DNA of 64,000 nucleotides from Rapana venosa. Taxonomy: Eukaryota > Mollusca > Gastropoda > Neogastropoda > Muricidae. The position numbers and the translations under genes are program-made. The DNA is taken from NCBI GenBank assembly GCA_028751875.1, contig CM054138.1, forward strand, positions 38,591,479-38,655,478, in the 5' to 3' direction. Below the pieces are notes generated by a model. That model saw nothing but the letters and a program-made list of their open reading frames with translations. It was not told the DNA's origin and ran no database searches. Positions 12,756-24,560 of the stretch are shown piece by piece; positions within the stretch are counted from its first letter, which is position 1, and each line of letters starts with the position of its first letter.

Positions 12756-14097
12756 TTAGCCCTAAAATGGGGACATTATTGGGCTAGGAAAGTAAGGATA
12801 GGATTTGGGAGACATGACTGAAAAAAGGGAACAAAATCTGGTACAGTGGGCCAAAGAAACACACCACATGGGAGTGGCATTTTTTGTCAGAAAGGAAGTA
12901 GTGGGGTGCATTTTCAGCTTTAAACCGGGTTCCCGCAGGATTTTCACATCCGGGGTCGGCCAAGCCCAAGAACATCACCATATACAAAACTATGCACCAT
13001 CACTGACCTTCAGATGAAAAAGTGAAAAATTTTCGAAGTCTTGAAGAAACATTAGAAATACCCAAGAAATCTCATCATATTCAAAGGGGATTTTAACGCC
13101 AAAGGGCCTGTCTTACAACCAATGGGGCCGGAAGAGTTTGTCGTTTGGAAATGGGAGAACGACAGGGGGACACGTCTGTATTTTCCTGCACCCACAACTT
13201 AATTGCCAATACCCTTATCCCCCCAAGCAGTCAAGGAGGACAAAAACCCGGGAGCCCCAACGGCAAGAACCCCTAACCAAAAAGATTTTTTCTTAAAAAC
13301 CACGGGCTTCAAATCCCGCACACAGAGCCAGAACAAAAACCTACCCCGGAGCTGAAATAAGGGAGCGACCACGCCTTGTGCGCTGGTATTCAAAATGAAG
13401 CTGAAGAAAAACAAAAGGCCTGCAACCCACTATCAAAAATTTGACGGGACAAACTAAAGACCAAAGTCGAGGAGATCTTCCAACTAACTTGGCGGACTTT
13501 TTGCGGGAATTTAAACCTCCGGGCAAAGACATCAATGGCCTCACCCCCAAAATTTTAAAGAGGCAGCCGAGAAACAGCAAGGAGGACCGGTGGGGAGAGG
13601 AATAAACACCCGCCATACACCAATGACATTGGACCTTGCGAACAAGAAAGGGGACTGAAACCAACCAGGGCTTCCAACCCCCCAAAAAAAAACCCGGGAG
13701 GCCACAAATTTGTGAAAAGCAATGTTTTAAAAGGCCCAAGAGGTGGATCTGCAATGTATGAATCGAAAAAAGCATAAAAGTGGGCAACAGTAAAAAAGGG
13801 ATACGACACCCGAAGAAAATCACAAAACCACTTCAAACCAAAACCAAAACATTTAAAACAGCTCCGGAAAAACCCCCTCACAGAAAAATCCTGCATTGAA
13901 CAGGTGGTCTGAAAATTTTTTTTAAGACTGTACAACTACCCAATACAACCTGACGAGATAATTAAAGAGAAAGCAGCAACATAAGAGACTCTCGCCATTA
14001 CCTTACTGAGGGGAAAAAGTGGAAGAACCATCCCACTTACCCGTAGGAAAAGTCCCCAGGAGCAACAAAAACCCCGAGGTCAACAAATTGGGGAAAG
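12756..14097 (+). mobile_element. RTE-like LINE, endonuclease and linker, corrupted copy
   Basis: Plus-strand counterpart of 36,940-38,430. The peptide VRKEVVGCIFSFKPGSRR near 12,885-12,940 matches VRKEVVGCISAVPRASSR in the better copy. GDFNAK-like coding survives near 13,090 and a PSGNLLTE-like linker region near 13,860. The reading frame is lost every 30-60 codons. It ends in mid-RT at the junction at 14,097, so no catalytic RT core is present. Confidence 0.72.
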
Positions 14098-14827
14098 ACA
14101 CCACTACTTGCCGCTATGTCTTGTTCGTCCTTCTGTATGGACTAGACTCGCTGTTTTATACTTTTAGGGCCGCTAGGAGATGGTGGTTGACGTCAGTCAC
14201 AGATCCTGGAACTAATCTGCTGCCTGGTTCTTGGTGGTATTAAAGGCATGCCTTTGAATTGTTTTTTTTTACATTTCTTCTTGTGCTGCACCAGTCGAAC
14301 CTGTCGTTTTGGCTGGTTGTTTTATAAATGAACTGGTGCAGATGACCCAGAACCTGAGCATAGGTAAGTTTAAAATGTAGTCTGTCGGGTCTCCCTGTCA
14401 ACTAATTTTCTTTAACAGAGGAGAGTTGCCAGAATCAGATATTGTATCTCGAGGCTTATACTCTTTTCCAAGCGAGTTCACTTTCTCACATCTCCGTGAG
14501 GGCAACAATGTACTTTTTAGTCTCTTTTAGTTCACGCACTGTGTCTCTGGAATTGTCGTTCTGGTTTTTACATGCGGCCAGTTCTTGTTTCCCGAGGTGG
14601 TCGGAAGGAGGAGCGGAAGTCCTGTAGATTGGTATGGTCAGTTGCTCGGTTGGTGTGCGTGGTGTCTTTTCTAGTCAGGAGTCTTTGGTGTCGCTGGGCA
14701 ACTTATGAAGAACTGCCCGCAGGCTTGCTGGATATGTCAGCCATGCATCTTCTTGATAGAGCGTTGCTTTAGCTCTGAAGCTTCCGCCATCTTGTATTGT
14801 GGTGTGTGTGTTGTGTGTAAAATTCTA
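14098..14827. other. Unassigned sequence upstream of LINE 3' end, no gene seen
   Basis: Contains a gacgtcagtcac block, a ttaaaggcatgcctttgaa palindrome near 14,240, and GTGTGTGTTGTGTG near 14,800. No coding, tRNA-like or known repeat features were recognised. It is present four times in the window in varying quality. Confidence 0.5.
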
Positions 14828-14849
14828 TCTCTCTATCTATCTGTCCGTA

Positions 14850-17470
14850 GTTGACGACGTGGGGGCACCGCTCAAAGACTCAGCCAACCAGTCCTCCATT
14901 CCCTACTCTCTGTTCTGCCTTCTAGGGTTTTGTTGAGTTCTAGCTGTCCATTCATGATGTTATGCCTCCCAGCTCTTCTTGGTTCTGCCTATTCTTCCTC
15001 TCTTGGACAGTGCCTTGCAAACAACTGTTTTGTAATTCCTTGGGAATTATGTGGACATGCCCGTACCACTTAAAGTTTCCGCTTTTTCACGAACGTTAGA
15101 AGGTTCACTCTAGGGTCCAATGGTTAGCTGGATTCTGTTATGCACGCGCTTTCGTTGCTTATGTGGTCTTTGTAGGAGATGCAGAGAGTATCGCGAAAGC
15201 AATTCGATCTCCTTGCCTGTACTCTTCTCTCCCAAATCAGCCGTCAGGGTCCAATGATTCACAGGCATACCAGAATATGGATATGACCTGGGAAGCGCAA
15301 TCGTTGAGTTCTTGGGATAAGAGTGAGATATATCTTATCTCCTCCAGCTGGGTGTTTAGTTTTGACCAAAGCTGGGGTATAGTGGTGCGTCCTGGTATAC
15401 TACTTCTGGATGATCCTGGCCGGATACAATGGCTCCAGGTACTTGGACGGTTTGAACTGTTTCCAGCTTCTGGTATCTTACCCTGATATCAGTGGTTAAT
15501 GCCGTTGGGTTTTAGTCATCAGTTTGGTCTCTCTGCACTGGAATTATCATGCGGTCAGATTTTGGAGTCAGATCCAAGTGTTCTGTTAAGGCTGGCAAGC
15601 TCTTTTTCTGATCCTGCTATTCCATCAATTGTCATCTGCACGCGGAGGTTGGTGATCAGTTCTGCCACCACGATGCTGATCTGCTCCTTTGATGTACTCA
15701 GTGACGTCAGCCATGATTCTCTCAAGGAAGATGTTGCAATCGCGTGGGTGAGAGTAGGACAGCTGTTTACTCCAATGTTGTTCCGAAAACCATTCTCCAA
15801 TGTAGTTGTTGTCAGTCCACTGCACTGGTGGACTCGCTGTACAGCTGTTTGATGATCTGATCAGGTTTGCATTGTATGCTGTCAAGTGTGCCTGGTTGCA
15901 ACAAAGCTGCATGCCACACCAGTCCCATGCCTACTTAGCATCGATAAATCGTGGTATAGGTCTTTGTTTGCTGTTGAAAGGGTAACGCTCACATAGTATA
16001 TTGAGGTTGAATATTGTTCTGTTGTGCTGCCGCCTGCTCTGAAAACTGTTGTTCGCTCAGCAATGTGGTTCTGCTTGTGCTTCGTCTATTCAATATTATC
16101 TGAGATGACCTTGCTTGGTGACATATGAGAGCTGATTGTGGGGTAATTATAGCATTGTTGTTAGAATTTCCTTTCTTGGGAGAGGGTGATTGATGATGAG
16201 TTGACTGGTCATGGTGTTGGCTCCATTTCTGTCTGCCAGATTTGTTGAGATCTCTTAGTAGGGCGCTGACCAATGGCTTCCCCGCTCCCAGCTTGGTACC
16301 ACCTCAGCTGGAAAGTTGTAGCCCCTGCTGACTTCTTTTCAGCGATCTGACTGCTCTGTTTCCAATCTTGCTCGGAGGAAGTAGGTGTGACTGTCTGTTG
16401 TTTGCTTTGGGTGACATTAAAGGGACTTCTGGACATCCTGCGGTTTATAGTTATGACAGGTTCGGACGCAGTATTCTGTCCATTGTCAGAATATCTAGTC
16501 GGTCGAGTGGAGACAACCATTTTTGTTTGGATTGTTTAAACGTTTTCTCTGTTTCGTGCCTGAGTCAGGTCCTTCTACCCGCTGATATGCTTTCTTGTAA
16601 TGTTGTTTATCTTGATTGTTCTATTCAATGTCATGGCCTGTTCCCGATCATTTCTCTTTGCCTCCGTCGATGGAGCCTTGCTGATTCTTTATGTTGTACT
16701 GCCCTATATTGTTTGCAAATCTTTTGTTTCATTTTTCCTATTTACTTCAGACTTGTTACCGCATGTCGCCATAGTGTTGTGGATGTTATGTGTGACCCGT
16801 GGTTTTTTGACGTGGTCAGGCGTTTGCACGAAGCTCGTTATTGCTGTCTTCAGTCACTGCAGTATTTGAAACATATTCGTCCGTGTTGTGCATGCTGAGT
16901 TAACACAATAGTGAGAGCTGGCAACACTTTCCACCTATCCGTTGCTTGATAAATTTGCTGAATACCTCTGGTCTTCGCTTCTCGAGGTCAAATTTGATCA
17001 TTGAAGTTGTTCCGCTTGTGGACTTTTCTTTTACCACGTGTCGGAAAGTCACTACATTCATGATCGCATGCCATTCCTTGTCTGCTCCTGGAAAGATTGT
17101 GTCTGTGCGGGTTAAAGTAGACTGAAAACGTTCTTTTACCAAAGAAGTAATCTATTTGGTTGTGGTGTTGCTCATTAGGGCTATGCCATGTCATTTTCTG
17201 GATTTCGTTGTGTGGGAAGTGTAATCACTAGTGGAGGGTGAGATGTTGGACTGGCAAACTCAGGCGTTCAAGCCTCTTTCATTTGATGTTCAATCCAATG
17301 TGTCCCACAAACGCCCTTGTCCAGTCTTTCGCATGCATCTTCTATACTTGGCGTTACAGTCCCATGTGACAACGGGATGTCTTTATGGGTGTTTGATTCA
17401 GAATCCCACGTGTAGCTGTCAGTAAATCTTCTACGGCTTCATATTGTAGCAGTATGAGGTAGGGGCTCGG
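14850..17470 (-). mobile_element. RTE-like LINE, 5'-truncated and frame-broken
   Basis: Read from high to low coordinates. Remains of the endonuclease lie near 17,450-17,250. TWHSPNEQHHNQIDYF and a SRSRQGMACDHE segment (17,194-17,000) correspond to the usual WHSPNG..HNQIDYI and FPGAD.GSDHD. A linker follows (16,900-16,500). The RT has SQQIWQTE, PSPKKGNSNN and QIILNRR (16,300-16,100) and FLERIMADV (near 15,730). The C-terminal domain gives a WYGHVHII-like box near 15,050 and ends near 14,850. The short 3' end is followed by an ATCT-type (GATA on this strand) microsatellite at 14,828-14,846, typical of RTE elements. Many frameshifts make it non-coding. Confidence 0.8.
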
Positions 17471-17549
17471 TATGCTGTACTATAGTTATGTTAATGGGGG
17501 TTGCTCTAGGCGGATGGGTTCTAGGTTGTGGACACCGGCTGAAGATCAG

Positions 17550-18595
17550 ACGGTGTCACGGTGTTTTTGGAAGAGAAACCCACGCCGTGTTCATCGATTA
17601 TACTGTTTACTCTGTTGTAGTACATTGTGGTTTTGGGTCGTGTTTCTCCATGTTTTTCCACGCGACTTCGCAGCGCAAGGAAGTGCCGCAATGATATCTT
17701 GGACCATCTCATGTGTCCGTGTGTAAAATAAATCCAAAATTGCTTGCATTCAACATTATTACATCCGCAACCGCCCCATACAAATCGTTTTATCGAATTT
17801 AATTTACACGTTGGATAGGCCCATACAAGCGGGAACAAATACTGAACTCAAGAAAATGTGCATGATGAGCCATTTCGCACCGATAACGGGACAAGACAAT
17901 GGCGAACATCAAAGATACAGGCTTGGGGATGGAGAACCGGACGGCACTGGGAACGCACACAGAATGGAGACAGAAGACCCTGGGAAATAACCAGACATCA
18001 CGCGTGGAATGTTGCTTGTAGCACATTCATGAATTATCTACAACTCAAGCTCTTTCATTGATTTGTTGGTTATTACAATGTGGCCCACGCAACCGGCCGG
18101 TCGGTTGATTGTCTGGCTATTCCCAATGGTCTTCTGTCTCCATGCTGTGTGCACGTTCTTCCATTTGGGCCGTCGCGTTACATCCCAAGCCGAGTGTGTA
18201 TCTTTGAAGGTGTGTCGCATTGTCTTGTTGCCGTTTCTGGTGAAATGGCTATCATTTCACATTTTTTGAGTGTTGTGTATTTGTTTCCGTTAGTATTAGG
18301 CTACCAACGTTGTAACTTAACTTCGTTTATTTTTTAACACGATTTGTTGGTGGTGGTTGTGTAAGGAATATGTTGAATGCACGCAACTTTGATTTATTTT
18401 ACACACTGACACATGAGGATGTCAGAAATCATTGGCACATCCTTGGGCTCAGCCGAAGTCAAGGTGGAGAAAACATGGCGAAAACAACGACCCCGGAAGA
18501 CAAAATTATAGTAACCCGTGGAAAAAAGGGATAAGATGAACACGGGCGTGGGAGGTTTCTCGGTTAGACACAAAGCCACCCGTGAACGCCGTCAT
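17550..18595. repeat. Large imperfect inverted repeat (~0.5-kb arms)
   Basis: Left arm 17,550-18,020 is the reverse complement of right arm 18,078-18,595, spacer about 60 bp. Matching landmarks are gtgcatgatgagccatttcg (17,860) against gtgaaatggctatcatttcac (18,239), and cccacgccgtgttcatc (17,580) against its complement near 18,540. Arms differ by frequent single-base indels and substitutions, perhaps 15-20%. A further 0.27-kb copy of the inner half follows in the right-arm orientation at 18,610-18,885. It could be a fold-back transposon or a template-switch read artefact carried into the consensus. Confidence 0.75.
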
Positions 18596-18609
18596 GAGCT
18601 GTCAGCCAG

Positions 18610-18885
18610 TCACGTCGTGATGTTGGTTTTTCCCCATGTCTTACTGCTCCATGCTGGTGGCTGTTCTCCAATGCCAGTCCGTTTCCATCAACGCGAGTGT
18701 ATCTTTGATGATCGCAATTTTGTCCCGCGCTTCTGGAGAAAAGGCTCATCATTAACATTTTCTTGAGTTTCTGTAATTGTACGTTTGATTATTGGCCTAT
18801 CCAACGTCGTAAATTAAATTCGTTTAAAAACGATTTGATGGTGTTGTGTAAGAATATGTTGAGAATGCCAAGCAGAGACTTTGAT
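18610..18885 (+). repeat. Third copy of the inverted-repeat inner half
   Basis: Runs parallel to 18,110-18,390: ctccatgctg, then gtatctttgatg, then cacattttcttgag, then ggcctatccaacg, then aaattcgtttaaaaacgattt. It leads into ordinary flank that resembles 35,240 onward. The version at 35,027-35,235 lies at the equivalent place after the second exact block and is better preserved. Confidence 0.8.
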
Positions 18886-19079
18886 AAATTAATCAAGATA
18901 GATATCGCCTAACTACAATTCCATAAAGCAGTAGTGTTATTTATTGTTTCATTATTATTATTAAACAAAGTCCAAACCATCTAAACCATTAAGAAAGGCC
19001 TACTACGCTGTGCTTCCATGTTCATCTGTGTACACATCCATAAAAATCTTATTTTTCCCACCCCTCCCATTCTCTAGGC
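18886..19079. other. AT-rich spacer, no gene seen
   Basis: Contains an ATTATTATTA stretch near 18,950 and otherwise no recognisable feature. It resembles 35,240-35,345 at its start. Confidence 0.5.
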
Positions 19080-20580
19080 ATTCCTGACATCAATCTACAC
19101 TCTTGCCTGACCACCACATCCTGTCTGAACTTCCGATTCGGATACTTTCTGCTCCTTCTGTTCAGACAATGGTTTGCGGAACATAGCCACAACTACACTC
19201 TCGCCTAGCCTGGTTCAGGACTCCAAGTTCAAGGCCTGGCGGCATCCTGATCCCAGTTCCCCTGGACATCCTTCTTTTCCTTACTATTCCCAAAGTGAGA
19301 AAAAGAAAGTCATTGACATTTCTGTATGAAAAACTAAAACGAATCAGTGCGACCTTATTCCCAAACTGCTCCTGTTTTCTCACAATGCACTGCGCCAACT
19401 TGTACCTATTATCCACTAAATAGTTAAAGTCATCTCTTGTGTCAGGATTTTCATCAACTCTTAAAAGACAGCAATAGTCTCACCACCCTATGAAAAAGCA
19501 CGATCTTCGATCAACATTCTGAAGAATTATAAAACTGTCTCTCAAAACTTACCTTTGTCTCTAATAGTACTAGAAAAGTTGATCTCACCCCGCTCAACAG
19601 GACACCTTCATTGCAAAGAATCTCTCACCTTCCCCTTTTCACATCTGCCGCGTGAGTCGCCCCAGAACTCACTAGCACGGCGGAAAACCCCTAGTCCACA
19701 CTTAGATACATTCTACGGCTTCTGAATGGCAGCGAAAAAAATCATCCTCCTCACTGTTCTTGACTTTTCTGCAGCCTTTTGATACTCATAGATACACTCA
19801 ATTCTTAGTCTTTCTCGCCTCCACAATACGTTTGAGTCATTACTGCCACAGCCGCTGGCACTGTAATAACTTCATCCTCACCGACGGTTCCAGAAAGTTT
19901 ATTGTACAACATAAATTCACACATACACCTGTCAAAATTGAATTGTGGAGTCCCGCAGGGATTCGTCTGGACCTGATCGCTTTTCCTCTCTATCACTGCC
20001 CACCTCTCCATATAATAATAACCACCACCTTTGATCATCAATTCTATGCGATGTTCTACTCAGTTCCGTGCCCAGTGATTCTGTTGAAAACTTGCCTTGT
20101 CCCTTGTCTGACTAACGATGGTGCCTACTGCCTTCAAGAGACATTCTAAAACTGGAGGGCTCAAACAACGTTACGAAAACTTAGATGTGATAAAAGACGA
20201 GATGCCATGCTCCTTAGAGGGAGCCCTACATAAACTTTCCTCTATCACAAAAACTTCCGAGAGAATTCGCAACTGCGTCGATGCGCCTGTTTGGGCCAAC
20301 ACTGTGTAGTATTTAGGAAGTAGTGTCTTGACAGACACACTCTCTATGAAAGAATTTCCATCACACAGACCTGCAGTCATGCTCCTATAGCATTTGACGG
20401 TTGCTTAAGCGCGATTTCGCCGTATCATAGTCTCACTGATGCACCTTCACATGCTTGTCAATCTGCTCCTTCTTTCACGTTTAGACTATTGTAATTCTCA
20501 TTTGGGGCTACCAGCCTCATGAAATCACTCGTTTCAACGCATGACAAAAACTCTGCAGCTCGACTGGTCCTCCTCACTCA
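19080..20580 (+). mobile_element. L2/CR1-type LINE, decayed reverse transcriptase
   Basis: Frame-broken plus-strand homologue of the LINE at 47,286-48,980. Pieces in order are ILKNYKTVSQNLPLSLIVLEK (near 19,512; NYRPVSNLPF in the better copy), LLTVLDFSAAF (near 19,748), LNCGVPQGFV (near 19,935; CGVPQGSVLGP), a SRLDYCNSHLGLPAS-like block (near 20,475-20,520) and NSAARLVL (near 20,550). The YADD region is not readable. The order is right and the strand constant. No intact ORF exceeds about 130 codons. It abuts the end of an oppositely oriented RTE-like LINE at 20,580. Confidence 0.75.
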
Positions 20581-23500
20581 CTTATCCCTTGGGTCGGACA
20601 AACGTGGGGTCCGCATGGCCGTAGGCCGTGGCCGCCAACTGGTTCTGTGGGCTGGATTACTAGGAGGCTTGGTTCAGTGAGGCTCGGTATCCATCCTTGA
20701 TGATTTTGGCTAGTCCAGATTTTGCGTGGTCGTCCCTGCTCCTTGCTCCTTCCACCATTCCCTGCAGGGAGTGTTTTGCGGTGTTATGCCTTGTTGTGTG
20801 GCCAAGAACCACTTCAGTTTCCATGGTTTGGACTGTATTAGCAATGGTTCTTGTTTGCCAGCCGTTGCATCGATCTGCGGCAGACGTTTAGTCAATTGGT
20901 TTTTGCGGTCTCTGTGGTGATGTCAGGATGCCTGAGGCGACTTCATCTCAAAGTTGGAATGCGACGTTCTAAATCGGCCGTACGTGTCATTGCTCAGCCT
21001 GTAGACAAGGACAATGGATGTGACGAGTGCCTTGTAGAGTCTGGACTTAGTGTGGGTTCTGATGTTGTGCGTTCTCACACTTTCGCCAGGTTAGAAAGGA
21101 AGGAGAGTGCCACAGGAAGGCTGATCTTACTCTCTTGTGTGACTCGTGCCTTCTTAGGTGATGACTGCTCCAGGTATATGAAAGTTCCACATCCTCAAGT
21201 GTTCTCGCCAATCATCTTATGCTGGGAGGAGTGGTCTGGTGTGGTTCCTGGTTCAGCTCGGCTCTTGCTCTTTACTGTGCTGATCTCCAATTACCGTGGG
21301 CATTGCTGATGTTTCCAGTTGGTGGTGAGATCCTGGAGTTCTTCTTCACTGCGGCCATGAGTTCCCTTCGTCGGCGAAATCGAAGTATTGCTAGACGCGG
21401 CCTTCTCTAATGTGTCATTGAAGCCAAGAGGGCTCCTGCATGATGTTCTACGCAGGAACACGTGAAAAGATCGGGGCTAGCGGCCGCACGTGTGTCGAAC
21501 TCAACTGAAGTCCGAAGAACTCCCCGTTTTCTCCACCATGAGGACTGCACTGTGGGAGCTGTCATACCGCGATTGATAGGCGTCCTCGATCGCAGCCTAT
21601 CGTCTCTCATGACTTGCCACACGAGCTTCTTGCCACCCTCGACTCTCTCGGAAGAGCCTTCTGAAGTCAATTGAAGTTGTTGTCGAGCCTTTAGTGCTAG
21701 GTGGAGATGCTTCTCTATGAGATTTTAAGTTGAAGATCAGTTCGACAGTGCTTCGATGGTCTGAATCCTTTTTTTGCCTTTCTTTCTGATAGGATTTTTC
21801 TGCATGATGGTTCGTCTGTGTTCAAGGCAATGCGTCGCATAACTTTGCTTGGATGAGCTTATCTAGATGATTGTTCTGTAATTTTGCACTTCTCAGGTTC
21901 TCCCATCTTTTGGGCATTGGAACTATGATGGATTGGGTCCCCTGTAGGCCATCGCTATGCTGGTCAGATGCGTTGGCTCAGATGTTGTTAAAGCTTGATA
22001 TCTGCAGGGCCCTCCGTAGCTTGATGAGCTAGCCGGGATGTTGACACTCCTCGGTGACTTGCTCCTTTCCGGGATCTTACTGCTATTTCGACCTCTTCCT
22101 CAGGCACCTGAGATGCTGTTAAGGAATCTGATGGTCTGGGATCTGTCGTGAAGTTAGTTCGCGGATCAGCCTTCAGCTTGTAGTTGTACAGGTCTCTGCA
22201 ATACTCTGATCATCTCCTTCATGATAGTGGCGCTCTCTGTAAGGACTGCCCCTCTTTGTCTTTTTTTCACAAGATAATACTGGCGGTCTTTGGGCTGCTG
22301 GTACTTGGTTCAGTATTTGCTGACTGGTCCGCCTTTTGCTGTCTCCCACTTTCGGCATTTCCTTCTCAAAAAAGGAGCATAGTTCCTGACCTCCAAGTTC
22401 CATGGCCTAGTCATTTTTTCTTGTATTGACGTGCTTGACTGGTTTTATATCTTCGCGGTTTTCTGGCGTTTTGTACATCATGGCTTTAGCTCCCTCCGTT
22501 TGTCTCAAGGGTCCAGGCTCTCGTTTTGGTTAACCCCACGGTTGGTTCGTATTACCTCTCTTTCCCAAGGTATCTGCCCGCGCTGAACTTGAATGGTCTT
22601 GCTGAAGGTTCAGTGAGGTTGTTTGATGTCCATCTTGGATAGCAATCAAAGCTGCAAATCTGCCCCCCTATTCAGCTATAAAGATTTCACAGACGTTCGG
22701 GGTCCTTCAGCTTTTACATGTTGAAACTGCAAACGGGGATTTCTTTTGGTTCTTGGTTCTTTCAGCTTGATCTGTAGGGCTCATGCGTACCCATTGTCGT
22801 GGTCATTACACACTTCAGCGACAGAGGAAACTTAGTCGGGGCTATTGTGGATGCACGCCTTAAATCGTTTGGGGGCCAAGATGTATGTCTTTCTGGTTAG
22901 AGGTTGTCTTTCCATTTGGTGAGTGCCACGAGTTTTCTTGTGTCTTGTGGGGGTATAATGTGTTGTGCGACAGTAAGATTGTGGTGCTTGCGCATTCAAA
23001 TGTTGAGACTTATCAATTAAGATTCGTCCACGCCACATAACGGCTACTGTGCTCCTGGGCCATTGGTACATAAGGTCAGGGTCCGATCTTGGCATTCCCG
23101 TCGCCGGATCAACGAGGAAAGTCATTCCTTGGAGTTGATTGGATGGCGCTCTCCACATCTGCGGGTAGAAACACTCGATAGCATACATCATGTAGTTGAT
23201 GTTGTTGATAGCCTAGAACTGATGGTATGTTGTGTGAGTTTTGCTGCGCACGCATGGAGATCGGTCAGTTAGCCCATGGGGTCCAGCTAGATGGACACTG
23301 TTAGTCTCCTTCTGGTTGCCAGACAATTCTTCTCGTGTTGGTGTGTTTGGAGTGTCGCACTAAACCATAGCTTTGTGATCTCTCTGAAGTTGCTTGTGAA
23401 TCCGACCATCGGCTTCTGCCTAGTCCCAGTATGTCCCAATTGACTGCTTCGAGTTCGTGGGTTAGCTCTTGGAGCTTCCCCAAGCGAACGGTCCGAATTT

Positions 23501-23840
23501 CAAGAACCAATGATGGACCTTTCCGGAGGCGTTTTCAATCTGTTGTTTGCGTCCCCTACGCGCAATTTTCCACCTCCATCCTGGACGCTCCAAATGGGGG
23601 GGGAGGCGCGGTTGGTGGAGTATCTCGGGCCTCACCGATATGCATTGTCTTTCCTTGCCGTGTTGTCCATGTAGGTTTTCCTGTGGGCGATGGATTGCTT
23701 GGCGGCGCGATCTCTCTCCAAGGTGCTAGTTTGCCCATAGAGGGATTTTTTGGGTCGGGTTTTACGTCGCCACGTGCGACTAGGTTAGTATGGGTGTTAC
23801 CAGCGTTTACGCAGTTGTGATGAGGACACACCGTCTGAGC
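20580..23840 (-). mobile_element. RTE-like LINE, near full length but frame-broken
   Basis: From high to low coordinates: endonuclease start with LGKLQELTHELEAVNWDILG and LGRSRWSDS (23,500-23,400), a NAKIGP region near 23,080, a WHSPNGK segment near 22,950, a linker with DKRRELKP near 22,480, EYCRDLYNYKLKADPR near 22,190, the RT region 22,100-21,300 including a GGSEEELQDLTT-like stretch near 21,330, LRFADD not readable, and a C-terminal block LLIQSKPWKLKWF...TRHNTLPKTLLQG-like near 20,860-20,760. It ends with MRTPRLSDPRD at about 20,600. Intact members are about 2.9-3.2 kb, so this copy is essentially complete but dead as assembled. Confidence 0.8.
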
Positions 23841-23844
23841 TCTG

Positions 23845-24322
23845 CGACTGGTTAGAGAAAGAAAAATTTCTGAGACACATCATTTCTTCCTGACGATTCT
23901 TCACTTGGTGCTGTCTCTAACGATGGTATAAGATATGCCCTTCTGTTTAAAATGTCTCCACAACAAATCTGCACCCTCTTCTTCTGTAATCTTCTCACTC
24001 TGTACACTCCATCCCGTTCCCTTCGCTCAGCCGCAGCTACGTTGGGCTTTTCTATTCACCCAGATTAAAACAACGACCACTGTTGGCCATCGCTCTTTCT
24101 CTGTTTCTGGTCCATCCACGTGGAATGACTCCCTCTTTCGACTTCGCAAAAGCCCTCTCACTTGAATACCTTTGTCAAATCCCGCCTCAAAAAACACACG
24201 GTTTTTCATACTGGAGAGACTTTCCCCACAACATCAGTCTCTTATCAACCGGCATCTTTCACTCATAGCAGTGTTGGTGTCGCGCACCCGAGAGCGGTGG
24301 TGTGTGTGTGTGATGAGGTGAT

Positions 24323-24362
<40 letters not shown>

Positions 24363-24560
24363 GTGTGTGTCTGTGTGTGTATGTGTGTGTGTGGGTTTGT
24401 GTGCGTAACCTTTGCGTTACGTGCGTGCGCGGGATTTGCAATCTGTTGTTCAGTAATTGTAATGGCCTGGAGAGTTGCCTGGTGTCCAGTGATTTGAGAG
24501 CCAGGTGCTTCGATTTGTTTGTTTTTTTACGAGGTTCAGGCTATATAACATCCATGATAT
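23845..24560 (+). mobile_element. L2/CR1-type LINE, 3'-terminal fragment
   Basis: Matches 4,480-5,170. Readable pieces are LKCLHNKSAPSSSVI (near 23,950), PTVGHRSFSVSGPSTWNDSL (near 24,085-24,140) and a KSRLKKHTVFH segment. A long GT microsatellite lies in the 3' UTR, and the element ends with ttcaggctatataacatccatgatattattattg. The endpoints are close to those of copy A. Confidence 0.8.
24295..24412 (+). repeat. (GT)n microsatellite
   Basis: Nearly uninterrupted GT between 24,324 and 24,360 with GTCTGTGT and GTATGTGT variants beyond. Confidence 0.97.

Larger units (their letters stand above)
11010..14097. repeat. Noisy copy (A4) of 35,205-38,430
   Basis: Collinear with 35,205-38,430: the ttccgactgagg block, the aaacaaccacacatgtgatg block, the cacagatg region, and the plus-strand LINE. 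It ends abruptly inside the LINE, and at 14,098 the exactly duplicated block begins with no target-site feature. I read 14,097/14,098 as an assembly junction. Confidence 0.8.
14098..18642. repeat. Exactly duplicated block, first copy (4,545 bp)
   Basis: Matches 30,482-35,026 at a constant offset of 16,384 bp. Every open frame I compared on both strands translates identically in the two copies, so there are no indels and apparently no substitutions. Outside the block, 14,097 (g) differs from 30,481 (a) and 18,643 (a) differs from 35,027 (c). Neighbouring duplicated segments are full of indels, so perfect identity here points to one consensus sequence placed twice. Confidence 0.93.

Noticed and set aside
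1..14097. Ancient segmental duplication
   Set aside because: The differences are concentrated in homopolymer runs and frame-disrupting indels without the substitution pattern of neutral ageing. A consensus-quality explanation is simpler, although not proven.
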